Of a DNA stretch of 64,000 bases, positions 1-12,512 are shown one piece after another; positions within the stretch are counted from its first letter, which is position 1, and every line of letters begins with the position of its first letter. The notes below the pieces were generated by a model. The model saw only the letters and a list, made by a program, of their open reading frames with translations, searched no databases and was not told where the DNA came from. The DNA is from Rhizophagus irregularis (taxonomy: Eukaryota; Glomeromycota; Glomeromycetes; Glomerales; Glomeraceae): NCBI RefSeq assembly GCF_026210795.1, contig NC_089430.1:5518001-5582000 (forward strand), written 5' to 3'. A program made the position numbers and the translations under genes.

Positions 1-568
1 AAGATTAACCATTCAATAGAATAAACAAATGTGGGAAAGTAGGGTTAGGTTTTGTTTCTTTTTCTCGCCGGAAAAGAGTATGGGATAACCTAGTCAAGTG
101 AAATGGGAAATCTTTGCCTAGTATCGATTACATTTCCATCGAACGAACGAAGTTTAATTTGACTATACTTTTCTGATATTTCACTTTTTTTGATTGAATT
201 TATATATTTAATATTTTTGTGTTCACCTTAATGGGATTGTAATAATAGGAAAATAGTTAGTAATTGCATTATTAATGGAAATACACAAATTTCTGGGATT
301 ACGTTAATATAGCAAATAAATTTTTAGAAAAAATGTAGTCCATAGTATAAAATTAATAAGTAGTAGGCGTAGGCCGTAGGCGCCCTACTTCCGTTAATAG
401 ATAGAATAACCTGGTGTATATTAGTGTTATGCTTACTGTATTTTTTTTTCTTTATAAATGTATTCTCATTCTTGAATTCCATTATAATAAAAGGGAAATG
501 CGCGTTACTAACAAAAAAAATCGTCTTTGTATTAATATCTGAGTTATGCTTACGCTATATGGATATGT
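1..568. other. AT-rich gene-less left flank
   Basis: No supportable reading frame. The stretch is A+T-rich apart from a short GC-richer patch near 361-392 built on a repeated GTAGGCG motif. About 45 bases around 520-562 resemble 36445-36500, the DNA beyond the 3' end of kinase gene B, so this edge belongs to the flank of the A/B duplication. Confidence 0.5.
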
Positions 569-1017
569 GTGAAAAATAATGGTGTCACTGAAATGGCTTT
601 ATTAAAAGAAAGTATCAATAAAGTGTTGTCCGATGATTTGAATGTCAACGAAGCGGCGAATCAACGTCCTGAATTTGAAGAACCAATTTTGGATGAAGCA
701 TCAACTAAATCTAACATAATGACCACGGCGGAAGGTTTAGTTAGAGAATTGACGAGAGGACTAATCAACGAAAATGGCTCAGAATATGTAAGACTGGTAG
801 TGAAAAATCATTGCTGAGATTGGTTCTGGACGAATACTTGACAAATATTCAAAAATTGATATGGATGGAACGATGCAACGAAACAATAGAATTAGAAAAA
901 CAAATGGGAATTTTTAAATATCTAGAGAGAAAAAAGAAGGGAGTTAAAGGTAGTAGTGACGAAGGAGAGAGAGATTTAGATAATATTGAAAATATTGAAA
1001 AACAAAAAAAAGAATAA
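569..1017 (+). pseudogene. Small hypothetical frame broken by a frameshift
   Basis: Two overlapping open frames, 569-817 (82 codons; an internal Met at 593 is the better start) and 811-1017 (about 68 codons, no ATG), together look like one gene broken near 805-815. The first part is acidic and has no recognisable domain. The second has the pattern W-x-x-R-C-x(4)-E-x-E-x(3)-G-I followed by a Lys-rich tail. That loosely matches the C-terminal end of the LINE polyprotein at 60092-63169 (IWIPRCSHLKEFERSMGL). It may therefore be a retrotransposon tail fragment rather than a host gene. The segment is not present in the matching flank of gene B. A spliced gene with an unseen intron is also possible. 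Confidence 0.3.
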
Positions 1018-1389
1018 AAAAAAAACATTTTAAAAATAGATTTAGCAGGAAAAACAAAGGAAGACGTATTTAGATTAGGCAATTCAGATCGATTTAAAAT
1101 AGCAAATCAGGTACATGTAATAGGTATTTAGTAAATACTTAGATTTATTTAGTTTATACTATATTAAAATCCAGGTGGATGTGTCTAAATTTTTTTAAAT
1201 ACTTTCTAATATGTAAATATATATATGAAGTTCAATGTATTAATTATAGTGACAAAATTTTCTTTTTGAAAAAAAAAGAATAATTTTATAATTAAACTTT
1301 GATATGATATACTATCAGCAAAAAATTAAATAAAGATATATAATTTAAAAAACAATACATTAATTACGGATGAAAACTGAAACGTTAAG

Positions 1390-1800
1390 TTAACTATTTT
1401 CATTAACGTTAATATTCAATTGAGAAATATTGATTTGTAAGGATTCTATTTAATAAATTAAGGCTTATTGTTAGTAATTGTGAACTAAGAGTATTTTAAA
1501 AATCGTTATATTTACCATTTTCATTAATATTCAATTGAGAAATGTTGATTTGTAAAGACTCTATTTAATAAATAATACTTTATATTATTAGTATTTTATA
1601 AACTAAGTGTTTTAAAGTCATTATATTTACCATTCTCATTAGTACTCAATTGAGAAAGATTACGCCGTAAAGATTCTATTTAATAAATTAATATTTTATT
1701 ATCAGTATTTATAAACTATGTATTTTTAAAGTTATACCACAGGTAAAATATTTACCATTCTTATCAATATTCAATTGAGAAAACCTAAGTTGTAAAGATT
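1390..1800 (-). repeat. Four tandem phase-1 microexons, gene A tail
   Basis: Exons 1800-1756, 1675-1631 and 1560-1516 are each exactly 45 nt; 1445-1390 is the terminal copy with the stop TAA at 1392-1390. Each is preceded by TTATTAAATAG and the first three end in AATG before GTAAATAT. Read after the EEFSG codon split they encode ESLQLRFSQLNIDKN, ESLRRNLSQLSTNEN, ESLQINISQLNINEN, and a last copy ending NVNENS. Both borders are phase 1, so any number of copies keeps the frame. Reading through the first donor instead gives a stop seven codons later. Confidence 0.75.
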
Positions 1801-4800
1801 CTATTTAATAAATTGAAGTTATTATTAGTATAATATTAACTAAATATATCTACAAAGTAACAATTAATAAATTGCTTTATTAATACCTGAAAATTCCTCG
1901 CTTATTATATTATCATTTTTCTCATAATAATCATCAGAATTTTTTGGTTCGGGAAGATTATTGAAATCAAGCGATCTACTTGTATAAATAGCTTCCGAAT
2001 GTGTTTTGTATGATAATCCTAATATAGTCTGCGTATTTTCAGTTAATAAAATATTATTTATTGCATCTGTTTTTTCAATTTGTCTTCGTAATTCTGTATC
2101 ATACAATAATTGAGATGGGTCTAACTTTTCATAGATTTCTTTTGCTGTTGGTCTATTTAATGGGTCTGCGTCTAAACATCTTTTAATTAAATTCACGATT
2201 AACTCGGGTACCTTAATATTAAATCTTGGTCTTAGCCCGTGACAAATTTTTATTGCTAAATGATTATTATGGCTCACATCATAATATGGAGGTAATCCAG
2301 AAATTACTTCGTACACTATTATACCAAAACTATAAATATCAGCAGCTTTAGTATAGTAATTCCTTCCTCTTAAAATTTCAGGAGCTATATAAGGTAAAAC
2401 ACCGTATGCACAGTTTTTTGTATTTTTTGATGCATTATAATTTGCAGGTTTACATAATCCCATATCAGTTATTTTTATGTATTTATTATTTACTAGTATA
2501 TTGCCAGTATGCAGATCTCGATGAATTAGTTCATTTTCATGAATGGTTCTAAGCCCAAATGCAATATCACATAAATATGTAATCTTATTGAACCAGCTTA
2601 ATTCATTAAATCTTGTATTTAAAAAATGCCGCAAACTTCCACTGTCTGCATATTCCAAAACCATAATATAATTTTTTGTTTCTGGATCTTGAGTTATTCC
2701 ATAAAATTTTATAACAATACCTCCACCTACTTTATTATGTAATTTAATCTATATATAGTGTTAAATAAAATAGTATTTTAATTATAGATAATAAATTAAA
2801 TTAGATTAAATATATGTACTATACCTCATTCATAAATTCCGATGTAACATTTTTTGAATTATTTAAACTTTTCAGAGCTACAAACATATTCTGATCTTCT
2901 CTTTTCCAATTTTGATTTTCATTATCCCATCTATTTCGGTACCTTATACATCCATCAATCCAATTTGCTTTATACACTTTACCAAACCCACCTTTTGCAA
3001 TATATTCAATATCATAAAATCTATTGTATGGTATCCATTCTATTACACTATATGTACGATTATGAGCTAACAACTGACTATCTTGAATGAATTTGTCAAT
3101 ATCATCATTACCACTAGTCCAATCTATGAATTTATGTTGAAAGTATATTGTATCACATATACTGTTACACTTTTTACATTTACTATTTGAAACTATTGCA
3201 TAATTTTTTGTTTTTGGATTTTGAGTTATTCCATAAAATTCATGATCAACTTTAATCTACAAATATATAATATTAGTAAATTTAAAAATTTCATAATTCT
3301 CATTAAATAATAAATTACCTTATTCATAAATTCTATTGATACATTTTTTGGATTAATTAAACTTTCTAAAGTTACAAACATATCCTGATTTAGTCTTCTC
3401 CAATTTTGACATTTATCATCCCATTTATGTATATATCCATCAATCCAATTTGCTCTACATACTCCAATTTTTCCAATATATTTAATACCATAAAATCTAT
3501 CATAAGGAATCCATTCTAGTGCATGTGATATTTCATCATCTTTATGGGTTGTTAGTTGAGTATCTTGAATAAATTTATCAATATCTTTATCACCACTAGT
3601 CCAATTTTCAAAATTTCGTTGAAAATGCATTGCATTACATGTATAATTGCATTTTTTACATTTATTATTCAAAACCATCATATAATTTTTTGTTTCTAGA
3701 TTTTGAGTTATCCCATAAAATTCATGATCAACTTTAAACTACAAATATATAATATTAGTAAATTTAAAAATTTCATAATCCTCATTAAATAATAAATTAC
3801 CTTATTCATAAATTCTATTGATACATTTTTCGGATTAATTAAACTTTCTAAAGTTACAAACATATCCTGATTTAGTCTTCCCCAATTTTGATATTTATCA
3901 TCCCATTTATATATTTTTCCATCAATCCAATTTGCTCTACAAAGTCCAATTTTTCCAATATATTTAATATCATAAAATCTATCATAAGGAATCCATTCTA
4001 ATGCATGTGATATTTCATTATCTTCATGAACTGATATCTGAGTATCTTGAATAAATTTATCAATATCTTTATTACCACTTGTCCAATCTATGAATTTATG
4101 TTGAAAGTGTATTGTGTTACATATATTGTTACACTTTTTACATTTATTATTTAAAACTATCATAAAACTTTTTGTTTCTGGATTTTGAGTTATTCCATAA
4201 AATTTATGACCAATCTACAAATATAATATATTAGTAAATTTAAAAATTTTATAATTCTTATTAAAAAATAAATTACCTTATTCATAAATTCTATTGATAC
4301 ATTTTTTATATTAATTAAACCTTTTAAAGTTACTAACATATCCTGATTTAGTCTTCTTAAATTTTGATATTTATCATCCCATTTATATATATATCCATCA
4401 ATCCAATTTGCTCTATATACTTCCATTTTTTCAATATATTTAATATTATAAAATCTATTATAAGGTATCCATTCTAATGCATGTGATATTTCATTATCCT
4501 TATGAACTGATAACTGAGTATCTTGAATAAATTTATCAATGACATTATTACTACTAGTTTAATTTTTAAAATTTTGTTGAAAATGTATTACATCACATAT
4601 AGAATGGCATTTTCTACATTTATCACTTAATACAACCATGTAACTTTGTGTTTCTGGATCCTGAGTTAAACCATATAGTTTAGGATTTCTTTTTATCTAT
4701 ACATATAATATAATGCATGTTAGTAAAAATTAAGTATGTAAAATTTTATTAAAATAAGGTTTTTACCTTATTTATTATAAATTCTAATGTAATTGCTTTT

Positions 4801-7800
4801 GAATTATTTAACCTTTTTATAGTCACAACCATATTTTGATTACATCTATCCCAATTTTGACTGTAATCATTCCATTCATCTATAAATCCATCAATCCAAT
4901 TTGCCCTATATACTCCAATTTTTTCTGCGTATTTAACATTATAAAATCTATCATAAGATATCCATTCTAGTGCATGTGATATTTCATCATATTTATGGAC
5001 TGATAACTGAGCATCTCGAATAAATTTATCAATATCCTTATTGCCACTAGTCCAATTTATGAAATTTTGTTGGAACTGTATTGCATAACATATGTGATTA
5101 CATTTTTCACATTTATAATTAAGAATTAACATATAATATTTTGTTTTTGGATCCTGAGTTATTCCATAAATTTCATGATCTTTTCTTATCTACAAGTAAA
5201 AAAAATGTATCAATAAAACTAAAATTCAAAATTTTCATTTTAATATGGTAATAACTAAATAAATCATAATATACCTCATTTATGAATTCTATTGTGATTC
5301 CTTTTAAAATAATTAAACTTTTTACAGTTACAAATGCATTTTGATTATACCTTGCCCAATTTTGAACATAATCATCCCACTCGTCTGTATATCCATCAAT
5401 CCAATTTGCTTTATATATTTTACCAAATTTATCTTCTGCAATAAATTCAATATTATTTAATCTATCATAATATATCCATTCTAATGCACCCAATAGTCCA
5501 TAATCAGTATGTGCTGATAGCTGCGTATCTTGAATAAATCTATCAATATCTTTATTACCGCTAGTCCAATTTATGAAATTTTGTTGAAAACGTATTGCAT
5601 TACATATGTAATCACATTTTTCACATTTATAATTCAAAACTATCATGTAATATTTTGTTTCTGGATTTTGAGTTATTCCATAAACTTCGTTATCTTTTTT
5701 TATCTACAAATATAATATATGATGTATTAATAAACTAAAATACAAAATTTTCATTTAATAATTAAATTAATTATACTGACTTCATTCATGAATTCTATTG
5801 CAATTTCTTTTGAATTATTTATACTTTTTATGGTCACAATCATATTTTGATTATATCTGCCCCAATTTTGATATTTGTCATCCCATTTATATATATATCC
5901 GTCAATCCAATTTGCTATATATACACCAATTTTTTCATTATATTTAATATTATAAAATCTATCATAAGATATCCATTCTAATGCTTTGCTCACATAATGA
6001 TGGGCTGATAACTGAGTGTATTGAATAAATTTATCAATATCTTCATTACCACTAGTCCAATTTATAAAATTTTGTCTAAAATGTATTGCATTACATAAGT
6101 AATTACATTTTTCACATTTATAATTCAAAGCCATCATGTAATATTTCGTTTCTGGATCCTGAGTTATTCCATAAATTTCATGGTCTTTTCTTATCTATAA
6201 ATATAATATCATAGTGTATTTATAAACAAAAATTCAAAATTTTCATTTAAAATTAAATTAATTATACTGTACCTCATTTAAGAATTCTATTGTAATTTCT
6301 TTTGAATTATTTAACTTTTTTATAGTTACAATCATATTCTGATTATGTCTGTCCCAATTTTGATTATAATTATCCCATTTATATATTTTTCCATCGATCC
6401 AATTTGCTCTATATACTTCAATTTTTTCAACATATTTAACATTATAAAATCTATCATAAGGTATCCATTCTAATGCTTTGCTCACATAATGATGGGCTGA
6501 TAGCTGAGTATCTTGAATAAATTTATCAATATTTTTATTACCACTGGTCCAATTTTTAAAATTTTGATGAAAATATATTGAATTACATATATATTCACAT
6601 TTTTTACATTTAGAATTCAAAACCATCATGTAATATTTTGTTTCTGGATCCTGAGTTATTCCATAAATTTCATAATCTTTTTTTATCTACAAATATAGTA
6701 TTATGTAATTATAAAACTAAAATAATTTTCATTTAATTATTAATAAACTAATTATACTGTACCTCATTTAAGAATTCTATTGTAATTTTATTTGAATTAT
6801 TTAAACTTTTTATAGTTACAATCATATTTTGATTATATCTATTCCAATTTTGATTATAACTAACCCATTCATGTATTTTTCCATCAATCCAATTTGCTCT
6901 ATATATCCCAGTATCTTCAATATAATTAATATTACAAAATCTATTATAAGGTATCCATTCTAATGCATGTGATATTTCATTAGCATTATGAACTGATAGC
7001 TGAGTATCTTGAATAAATTCATCAATTTCATTATTGCCACTAGTCCAATTTCTAAAATTTTGTTGAAAAAATATTGCATTACATATATTATACCATTTTC
7101 TACAGTAATCACCTGATACAACCATATAACTCTGCGTTTTTAGATCCAGAGTTATTCCATAAATTTTGTGATCTTTTCTTATCTACAAATATAGTATAAT
7201 GTATTAATAAAACTAAAATTTAAGAATTTCATTAGTAATTAAATTAAGCAAACTATACCTCATTCATGAAATCTGTTGTAATTTCTTTTGAATTATTTAA
7301 ATTTTTCATAGTTACTACCATGTTTTGATTAAATCTGTCCCAATTTTGATTATAATGATTCCATTTCAATATAAACCCATCAATCCAATTTGCATTAGTT
7401 TTATATATTTTACCAAACCTATCTTCTGCAATAAATTCAACATTATGGAATCTATTATAAGGTATCCATTCTAATATATCTGATGATCCATGATCAGTAT
7501 GTGCTGATAATTGAGTATCTTGAATAAATTTATCGATATCTTTATTACCACTAGTCCAATTAACAAAATTTTGTTGGTAATATATTGAATTACATATATG
7601 GTTACATTTTTCACACCTATTATTCAAGACCATCATATAATTTTTTGTTTCTGGATTTTGAGTTACTCCATAAAATTTATGATTAACTTTAATCTACAAA
7701 TATAATATATTAGTAAATTTAAAAATTTCATAATTCTCATTAAATAATAAATTACCTTATTCATAATAAATTCTATTGATACATTTTTTGGATTAATTAA

Positions 7801-10633
7801 ATTTTCTAAAGTTACAAGCATATCCTGATTTAGTCTTCCCCAATTTTGATATTTATCGTCCCATTTATGTATATATCCATCAATCCAATTTGCTCTATAT
7901 ACTCCAATTTTTTCAATATATTTAATATTATAAAATCTACTATAAGGTATCCATTCTAATGCATGTGATATTTCATTATCTTTATGAACTGATAGCTGAG
8001 TATCTTGAATAAGTCCATCAATTTCATTATTACCACTAGTCCAATTTATGAAATTTTGTTGAAAAAATGTTGCATTACATATATTATACCATTTTCTACA
8101 GTAACTGCTCAATACAACCATATAACTTTGTGTTTCTAGATCCTGAGTTATTCCATGAATTTTGTGATCTTTTCTTATCTATAAATATATATAGTATAAT
8201 GTATTAATAAAATAATTATATATTATAATTCAAGACTTTCATTAATGATTATATTAATCATACATACCACATTCATGAATTCTGTAGTAATTTCTTTTGA
8301 AATATTTAAATTTTTTATAGTTACAACTATATTTTGATTATATCTGTCCCAATTTTGATTGTAATCATTCCATTTCAATATAAACCCATCAATCCAATTT
8401 GCTTTATATATTTTGCCAAACCTATCTTCTGCTATAAATTCAATATTATAACATCTATCATAAGGTATCCATTCTAATGCATCTGATGATCCATGATCAG
8501 TATGTGCTGACAGCTGAGTATCTTGAATAAATTTATCAATATCTTTATTACCACTAGTCCAATTATCAAAATTTTGTTGAAAATATATTGAATTACATAT
8601 ACAATTACATTTTTCACATTTATTATCCAAAACTATCATATAATTTTTTGTTTCTGGATTTTGAGTTATTCCATAAAATTTATGATAAACTTTAATCTAC
8701 AAATATAATATATTATTAATAAATTTAAAATTTCCATATTTTTCATTAAATAATAAATTACCTTATTCATAAATTCTTTTGATACATTTTTTGGATTAAT
8801 TAAACTTTCTAAAGTTACAAACATATTCTGATTTAGCCTTCCCCAATTTTGACATTCATCATCCCATTTATATATTTTTCCATCAATCCAATTTGCTCTA
8901 TATACTCCAATTTTTTCAATATATTTAATATCATAAAATCTATCATAAGGTATCCATTCTAATGCATGTGATATTTCATTATATTGATGAACTGATAGCT
9001 GAGTATCTTGAATAAATTTATCAATATCTTTATTACCACTAGTCCAATTTATGAATTTATACTGAAAATGTATTGCATTACATATATAATTACATTTTTT
9101 ACATTTATTATTAAAACCATCATGTAGCATTTTGTTTCTGGATCCCGAGTTATTCCATAAATTTCATGATCTTTTCTTATCTATAAATATCATAATGTAT
9201 AAATATAGTAGTATAATGTATTAATAATTTTATTAATTATACTGTACCTCATTCATGAATTCTGTTGTAATTTCTTTTGAATTATTTAAATTTTTTATAG
9301 TTACAATCATATTTTGATCATATCTGTCCCAATTTTGATCATAATCATTCCATTTATATATTTTTCCATCAATCCAATTTGCTCTATATAATCCAATTTT
9401 TTCAATATATTTAATGTTATAAATCCTATTGTAAGGTATCCATTCTAATACATCTTTTATTTCATAGATTGAATGTGCTGATAACTGAGTAACTCGAATA
9501 AATTTATCAATATCTTTATCACCACTAGTCCAACTTATAAAATTTTGTTTAAAATGTATTGCATTACATATGAAAATACATTTTTCACATTTATAATTCA
9601 AAGCTATCATGTAACATTTTGTTTTTGGATCCTGGGTTATTCCATAAATGACATAGCTTTTTCTTATCTAAATGTATAATATATTAGTAAATTAAAACAT
9701 TAAAATTTTTTTCATTATATAATAAAATAGTTACTATACCTCATTTATAAATTCTGTTGTAGTAATTTCCTTTGAATTATTTAAATTTATTATAGTTACA
9801 ACCATATTTTGATTATATCTGTCCCAATTTTGATTATTATCATTCCATTTACTTATAAATCCATCAATCCAATTTGCTTTATATATTTTGCCAAGTTTAT
9901 GTTCTGCAATAAATTTAATATTGTTAAATTTATCATAAGATATCCATTCTGGTGCATTTGATGTTCCATATTTGGTATGAACTGATAGCTGAGTATCTTG
10001 AATAAATTTATCAATAACTTTGTTACCACTAGTCCAATTATCAAAATTTCGTTGAAAATATATTGAATTACATATATGGTTACATTTTTCACATATGTTA
10101 TCCAAAACCATCATATAATTTTTTGTTTCCGGATTTTGTGTTATCCCATAAAATTTATGATCAACTTTAATCTACAATAATAATATATTAGTAAATTTAA
10201 AAATTTCATAATTTCACATTAAATAATAAATTACCTTATTCATAAATTCTATTGATACATTTTTTGGAGTAATTATAACTTCTAAAGTTACAAGCATGTC
10301 TTGATTTAGTCTTTCCCAATTTTGATATTTATCATCCCATTTATATATTTTTCCATCAATCCAATTTGCTCTATATACTCCAATTTTTTCAATATATTTA
10401 ATACCATAAAATCTATCATAAGGTATCCATTCTAATGCATGTGATATTTCATTATCTTTATGAACCGATATCTGATCATCTTGAATAAATTGATCAATAT
10501 CTTTATTACCACTGGTCCAATTATCAAAATTTCGTTGAAAATATATTGAATTACATATACGATTACATATTTCACACATATTATTTAATTCTTCACTAAT
10601 GTAAGATAGCCTGATTGGTTTTTCCTTATCCAT
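1390..10633 (-). CDS. Giant kinase gene A: 16 tandem N-lobe exons plus one catalytic lobe
   Basis: Exons, 5' to 3': 10633-10235, 10171-9740, 9667-9248, 9180-8762, 8696-8268, 8178-7756, 7693-7259, 7182-6763, 6686-6273, 6194-5781, 5703-5275, 5189-4767, 4696-4277, 4214-3801, 3738-3319, 3256-2825, 2748-1887, 1800-1756, 1675-1631, 1560-1516, 1445-1390. The start is the ATG of MDKEKPI, matching MDKKKPI in gene B. Each repeat exon encodes beta4-beta5 (FYGITQDPETK), a Cys head, the NWTSGN...FIQDTQ linker, and LEWIPYDRF...ANWIDG with beta3 and alphaC. Repeats 1-15 have damaged glycine loops. Exon 16 plus the 862-nt exon form a full TKL-like Ser/Thr or Tyr kinase. Two lesions break the frame: a 1-nt deletion in exon 4 and a TAA in exon 13. 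The gene is therefore a pseudogene, a shorter gene using downstream exons, or is rescued by exon skipping, which stays in frame. Splice sites are by eye. Confidence 0.72.
1887..3256 (-). other. Intact kinase catalytic domain of gene A
   Basis: Exon 3256-2825 ends with an intact loop (AKGGFGKVYKANW), beta3 VALKSL with the ATP-binding Lys, and the alphaC Glu (SEFMNE). Exon 2748-1887 continues with beta4-beta5, hinge LEYADSGSL, catalytic loop HRDLHTGNIL, DMG in place of DFG, and VLPYIAPEIL for the activation-segment end. The tail carries the family signature EPKNSDDYYE and ends EEFSG at a phase-1 donor. HRD Asp, the loop Asn and DMG Asp are all present, so activity is plausible. Confidence 0.85.
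4559..4561 (-). other. In-frame stop in exon 13 of gene A
   Basis: The TGG of the near-invariant N-W-T-S motif reads TAA here, in the correct exon frame. Two base changes are needed, so a single sequencing error is an unlikely cause. The exon is 420 nt with phase-0 borders, so skipping it would leave the frame open. Confidence 0.8.
9113..9116 (-). other. 1-nt homopolymer deletion in exon 4 of gene A
   Basis: Exon 9180-8762 is 419 nt, the only unit in genes A, B and C whose length is not a multiple of three. A run of four A on the + strand replaces the run of five seen at the same place in sister units with the same context (for example near 40731). Everything after it in the exon is shifted. 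A homopolymer indel can be an assembly error. Confidence 0.75.
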
Positions 10634-10689
10634 TAATTTTATACTGAAATTTTTATAAAGGATATATTTGCAAGAGAAACCAAAATAAG

Positions 10690-12512
10690 AAAAAAATTAT
10701 TTATTTTTATTTATATTTATTTATTTATTTATTTTATTTTATGTAAAGTCGGAAGGACTATTCTAAGAGAGCATTAATTACAATAATTACGCCCAACATT
10801 TAGTCCATCATCTACCCATGGGCAGACCCAAACTAATTATTATATTCCATAGACTACTCCGACAACACGACCGATGAAGGAGCAGGACTGAGGAAGAAAT
10901 GACAATTAAATGACAAGCACCAATCCGTATCTTTCTTTCAGCCTACAAGGCTGCCACCTGTAAATACTGTAAGAGGTGGAATGATTTACACTATTTTAAG
11001 TTGTTAAAAATCTAACGTAAAAAACGAACTAAAATGCTAATAAGCATGTACAGATAGAAACTAATATATTAATAAATCGCTATATAAAAATTTGACTAAC
11101 GAGTACTTAGATAGTACGAGCAGACGAACTATTTCCTAAATCCTTCAAGGCGGATAATATACGAACCTTTTTATTTTTATGATAACTATAATGAGTATCT
11201 AAATTGCCATTATCACTGGCACGTCGTTTAAGCGGTCTGTCGTCCATAATGGCACAAGGCTGAAATGCCAAACCGATTTCACCCCTATAAGTTGACGGTA
11301 AAAATATTATCGTAAATGTTAACCCAAGAGCGTAACTCTTCTAAGATTTCAGTATCTTCAAGTTTTTTCCGTTCAATATCCTGTAATATTTGTAATCGAC
11401 GCTTTTCACGTTTTTTGCGTTCGCATTGTTTAAGTGGTCCAGATACGGTAGGTAATTCGGGTATTACTTGGGATGAGATTTCAAGTAATTTCATCTCATA
11501 ATTGTACTGAGCGTTGGTGACTTCCATTACACGATTACAAAGATCTTCCCGGTATTCGCCTTGATCGGGAGTGGTATCCCATTGTATTCCAGCATTAATT
11601 CTTCCTTGTTCATATTTTATCGTTGATACGTGATCATCATAGATCTCTTTCATGAGAGCAAGCCAGCCATCACTGCCAACTGCAAGTGGTTGTAATTTCT
11701 TTTTCGAAACTTTATGACGAGAAGGTTGATTCAATCGACCACCTTCGTAAACTGCATACTGAGGAATTAACGGAATATAATGTTCAGGTACATTCTCCCA
11801 ATTGTCAGTATTAGCTGGGGATATAGGATTATCATTCGATGTAGATGCGACAGAGCTAACGTTACAAATTGTCTCCACTAAAACAGGTACAGATACAGTC
11901 GTAGGTTCAGGAAATGGGATCGGAAAGGTGTAATAACCTTGTGATGGTTCGATGAATTTTTTCTTGTATCGAAGGTGTTTGACAGGAGTGGTGAATCTTT
12001 GATTTTCTTGAAATAATAATTTGTGACGTCGTGCAGCTCGGAGTTTATCTTCCGTTAGCGCATTATCATCCAGCTTGGCGTTATGAAAAGTATGCCTAAC
12101 CAAAGCATTAAAACGAGCTTCTTGTCTTTTTTTCACCTTTGGAGACGAACTGGGAGTAAATTGAAGATTCCCATATTTTTTGCCATAAATAAAATCAAGT
12201 CCTTTTGTAGTGACGACATTAGTGTTATACGCATGGTATGATGTGGTGAAAGAAATTCCTAATCGGTTCGAAAAATTCTGATGTATCTTCTTCTTAGCCC
12301 ATCTATTGTAGAGGCGGGTTGCGTGAAAATTTTTAAATGTTTTGCAATGACTGACGTCAGGAATTTTGTTATCCTTCGAGATGAAATATAGGGCTAGATT
12401 CTTATGGTGAATAATACAGGCATGACGGTGATTTGACATTATGAAAGGAACCGGAATGGAACAGGTCGCAATAGTATTGGAATTTATTTTTATTTATTTA
12501 TTTATTTATTAG
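10690..12512 (-). mobile_element. Insertion carrying a 384-aa ORF, flanked by TTTA repeats
   Basis: The element lies between two ATTT/TTTA-repeat tracts (10690-10741 and 12481-12512). On the minus strand it starts just after one (AAATA)n tract, encodes one ORF, has a ~540-nt 3' region, and ends in another (AAATA)n tract, like a retroposon tail. The DNA upstream of gene B matches that upstream of gene A on both sides of this block but lacks the block itself (empty site near 48275-48325). That is direct evidence for insertion, or for precise loss in B. No terminal inverted repeats are visible. Confidence 0.55.
11285..12439 (-). CDS. 384-aa basic protein of a fungus-specific repeated family
   Basis: A single open frame with ATG at 12439, about 75 nt downstream of the AAATA tract. 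It is GC-richer and less repetitive than its surroundings. The N-terminus is rich in His, Lys and aromatic residues (HRHACIIHHKN), with a basic stretch to about residue 165, a Ser/Pro-rich middle (about 175-215), and a strongly charged, probably coiled C-terminal part around residues 338-372. No catalytic motif is recognisable. I recall similar proteins annotated repeatedly in Rhizophagus genomes, possibly as a DUF8211 family; this is unverified memory. Its setting suggests a mobile-element gene, perhaps a nucleic-acid-binding ORF. A host gene is the alternative. Confidence 0.6.
   Translation of the reverse strand: MSNHRHACIIHHKNLALYFISKDNKIPDVSHCKTFKNFHATRLYNRWAKKKIHQNFSNRLGISFTTSYHAYNTNVVTTKGLDFIYGKKYGNLQFTPSSSPKVKKRQEARFNALVRHTFHNAKLDDNALTEDKLRAARRHKLLFQENQRFTTPVKHLRYKKKFIEPSQGYYTFPIPFPEPTTVSVPVLVETICNVSSVASTSNDNPISPANTDNWENVPEHYIPLIPQYAVYEGGRLNQPSRHKVSKKKLQPLAVGSDGWLALMKEIYDDHVSTIKYEQGRINAGIQWDTTPDQGEYREDLCNRVMEVTNAQYNYEMKLLEISSQVIPELPTVSGPLKQCERKKREKRRLQILQDIERKKLEDTEILEELRSWVNIYDNIFTVNL

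Larger units (their letters stand above)
2825..10633 (-). repeat. Tandem array of 16 N-lobe exon units, gene A
   Basis: Sixteen homologous exon-plus-intron units of about 480-510 bp. Three sequence classes are interleaved. Class P (units 1, 4, 6, 13, 14, 15) has RLNQDM and NxKNVS, usually with Glu at the beta3 Lys site. Class Q (2, 5, 7, 11) keeps a half glycine loop such as AEDRFGKIYKA. Class R (3, 8, 9, 10, 12) has YIEKIGVYRANW and NSKEIT. Unit 16 is intact. Introns are class-specific too: class P introns can be read through as a conserved tail ending near INFME. Confidence 0.85.

Noticed and set aside
849-1082. 77-aa minus-strand frame
   Set aside because: Antisense to the A-rich hypothetical frame; composition is a by-product of poly-A/poly-T runs.
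5779-5781. Apparent lost splice donor in gene A unit 10
   Set aside because: The site reads GAA|GTCAGT, still a GT donor in the correct phase with a 414-nt exon.
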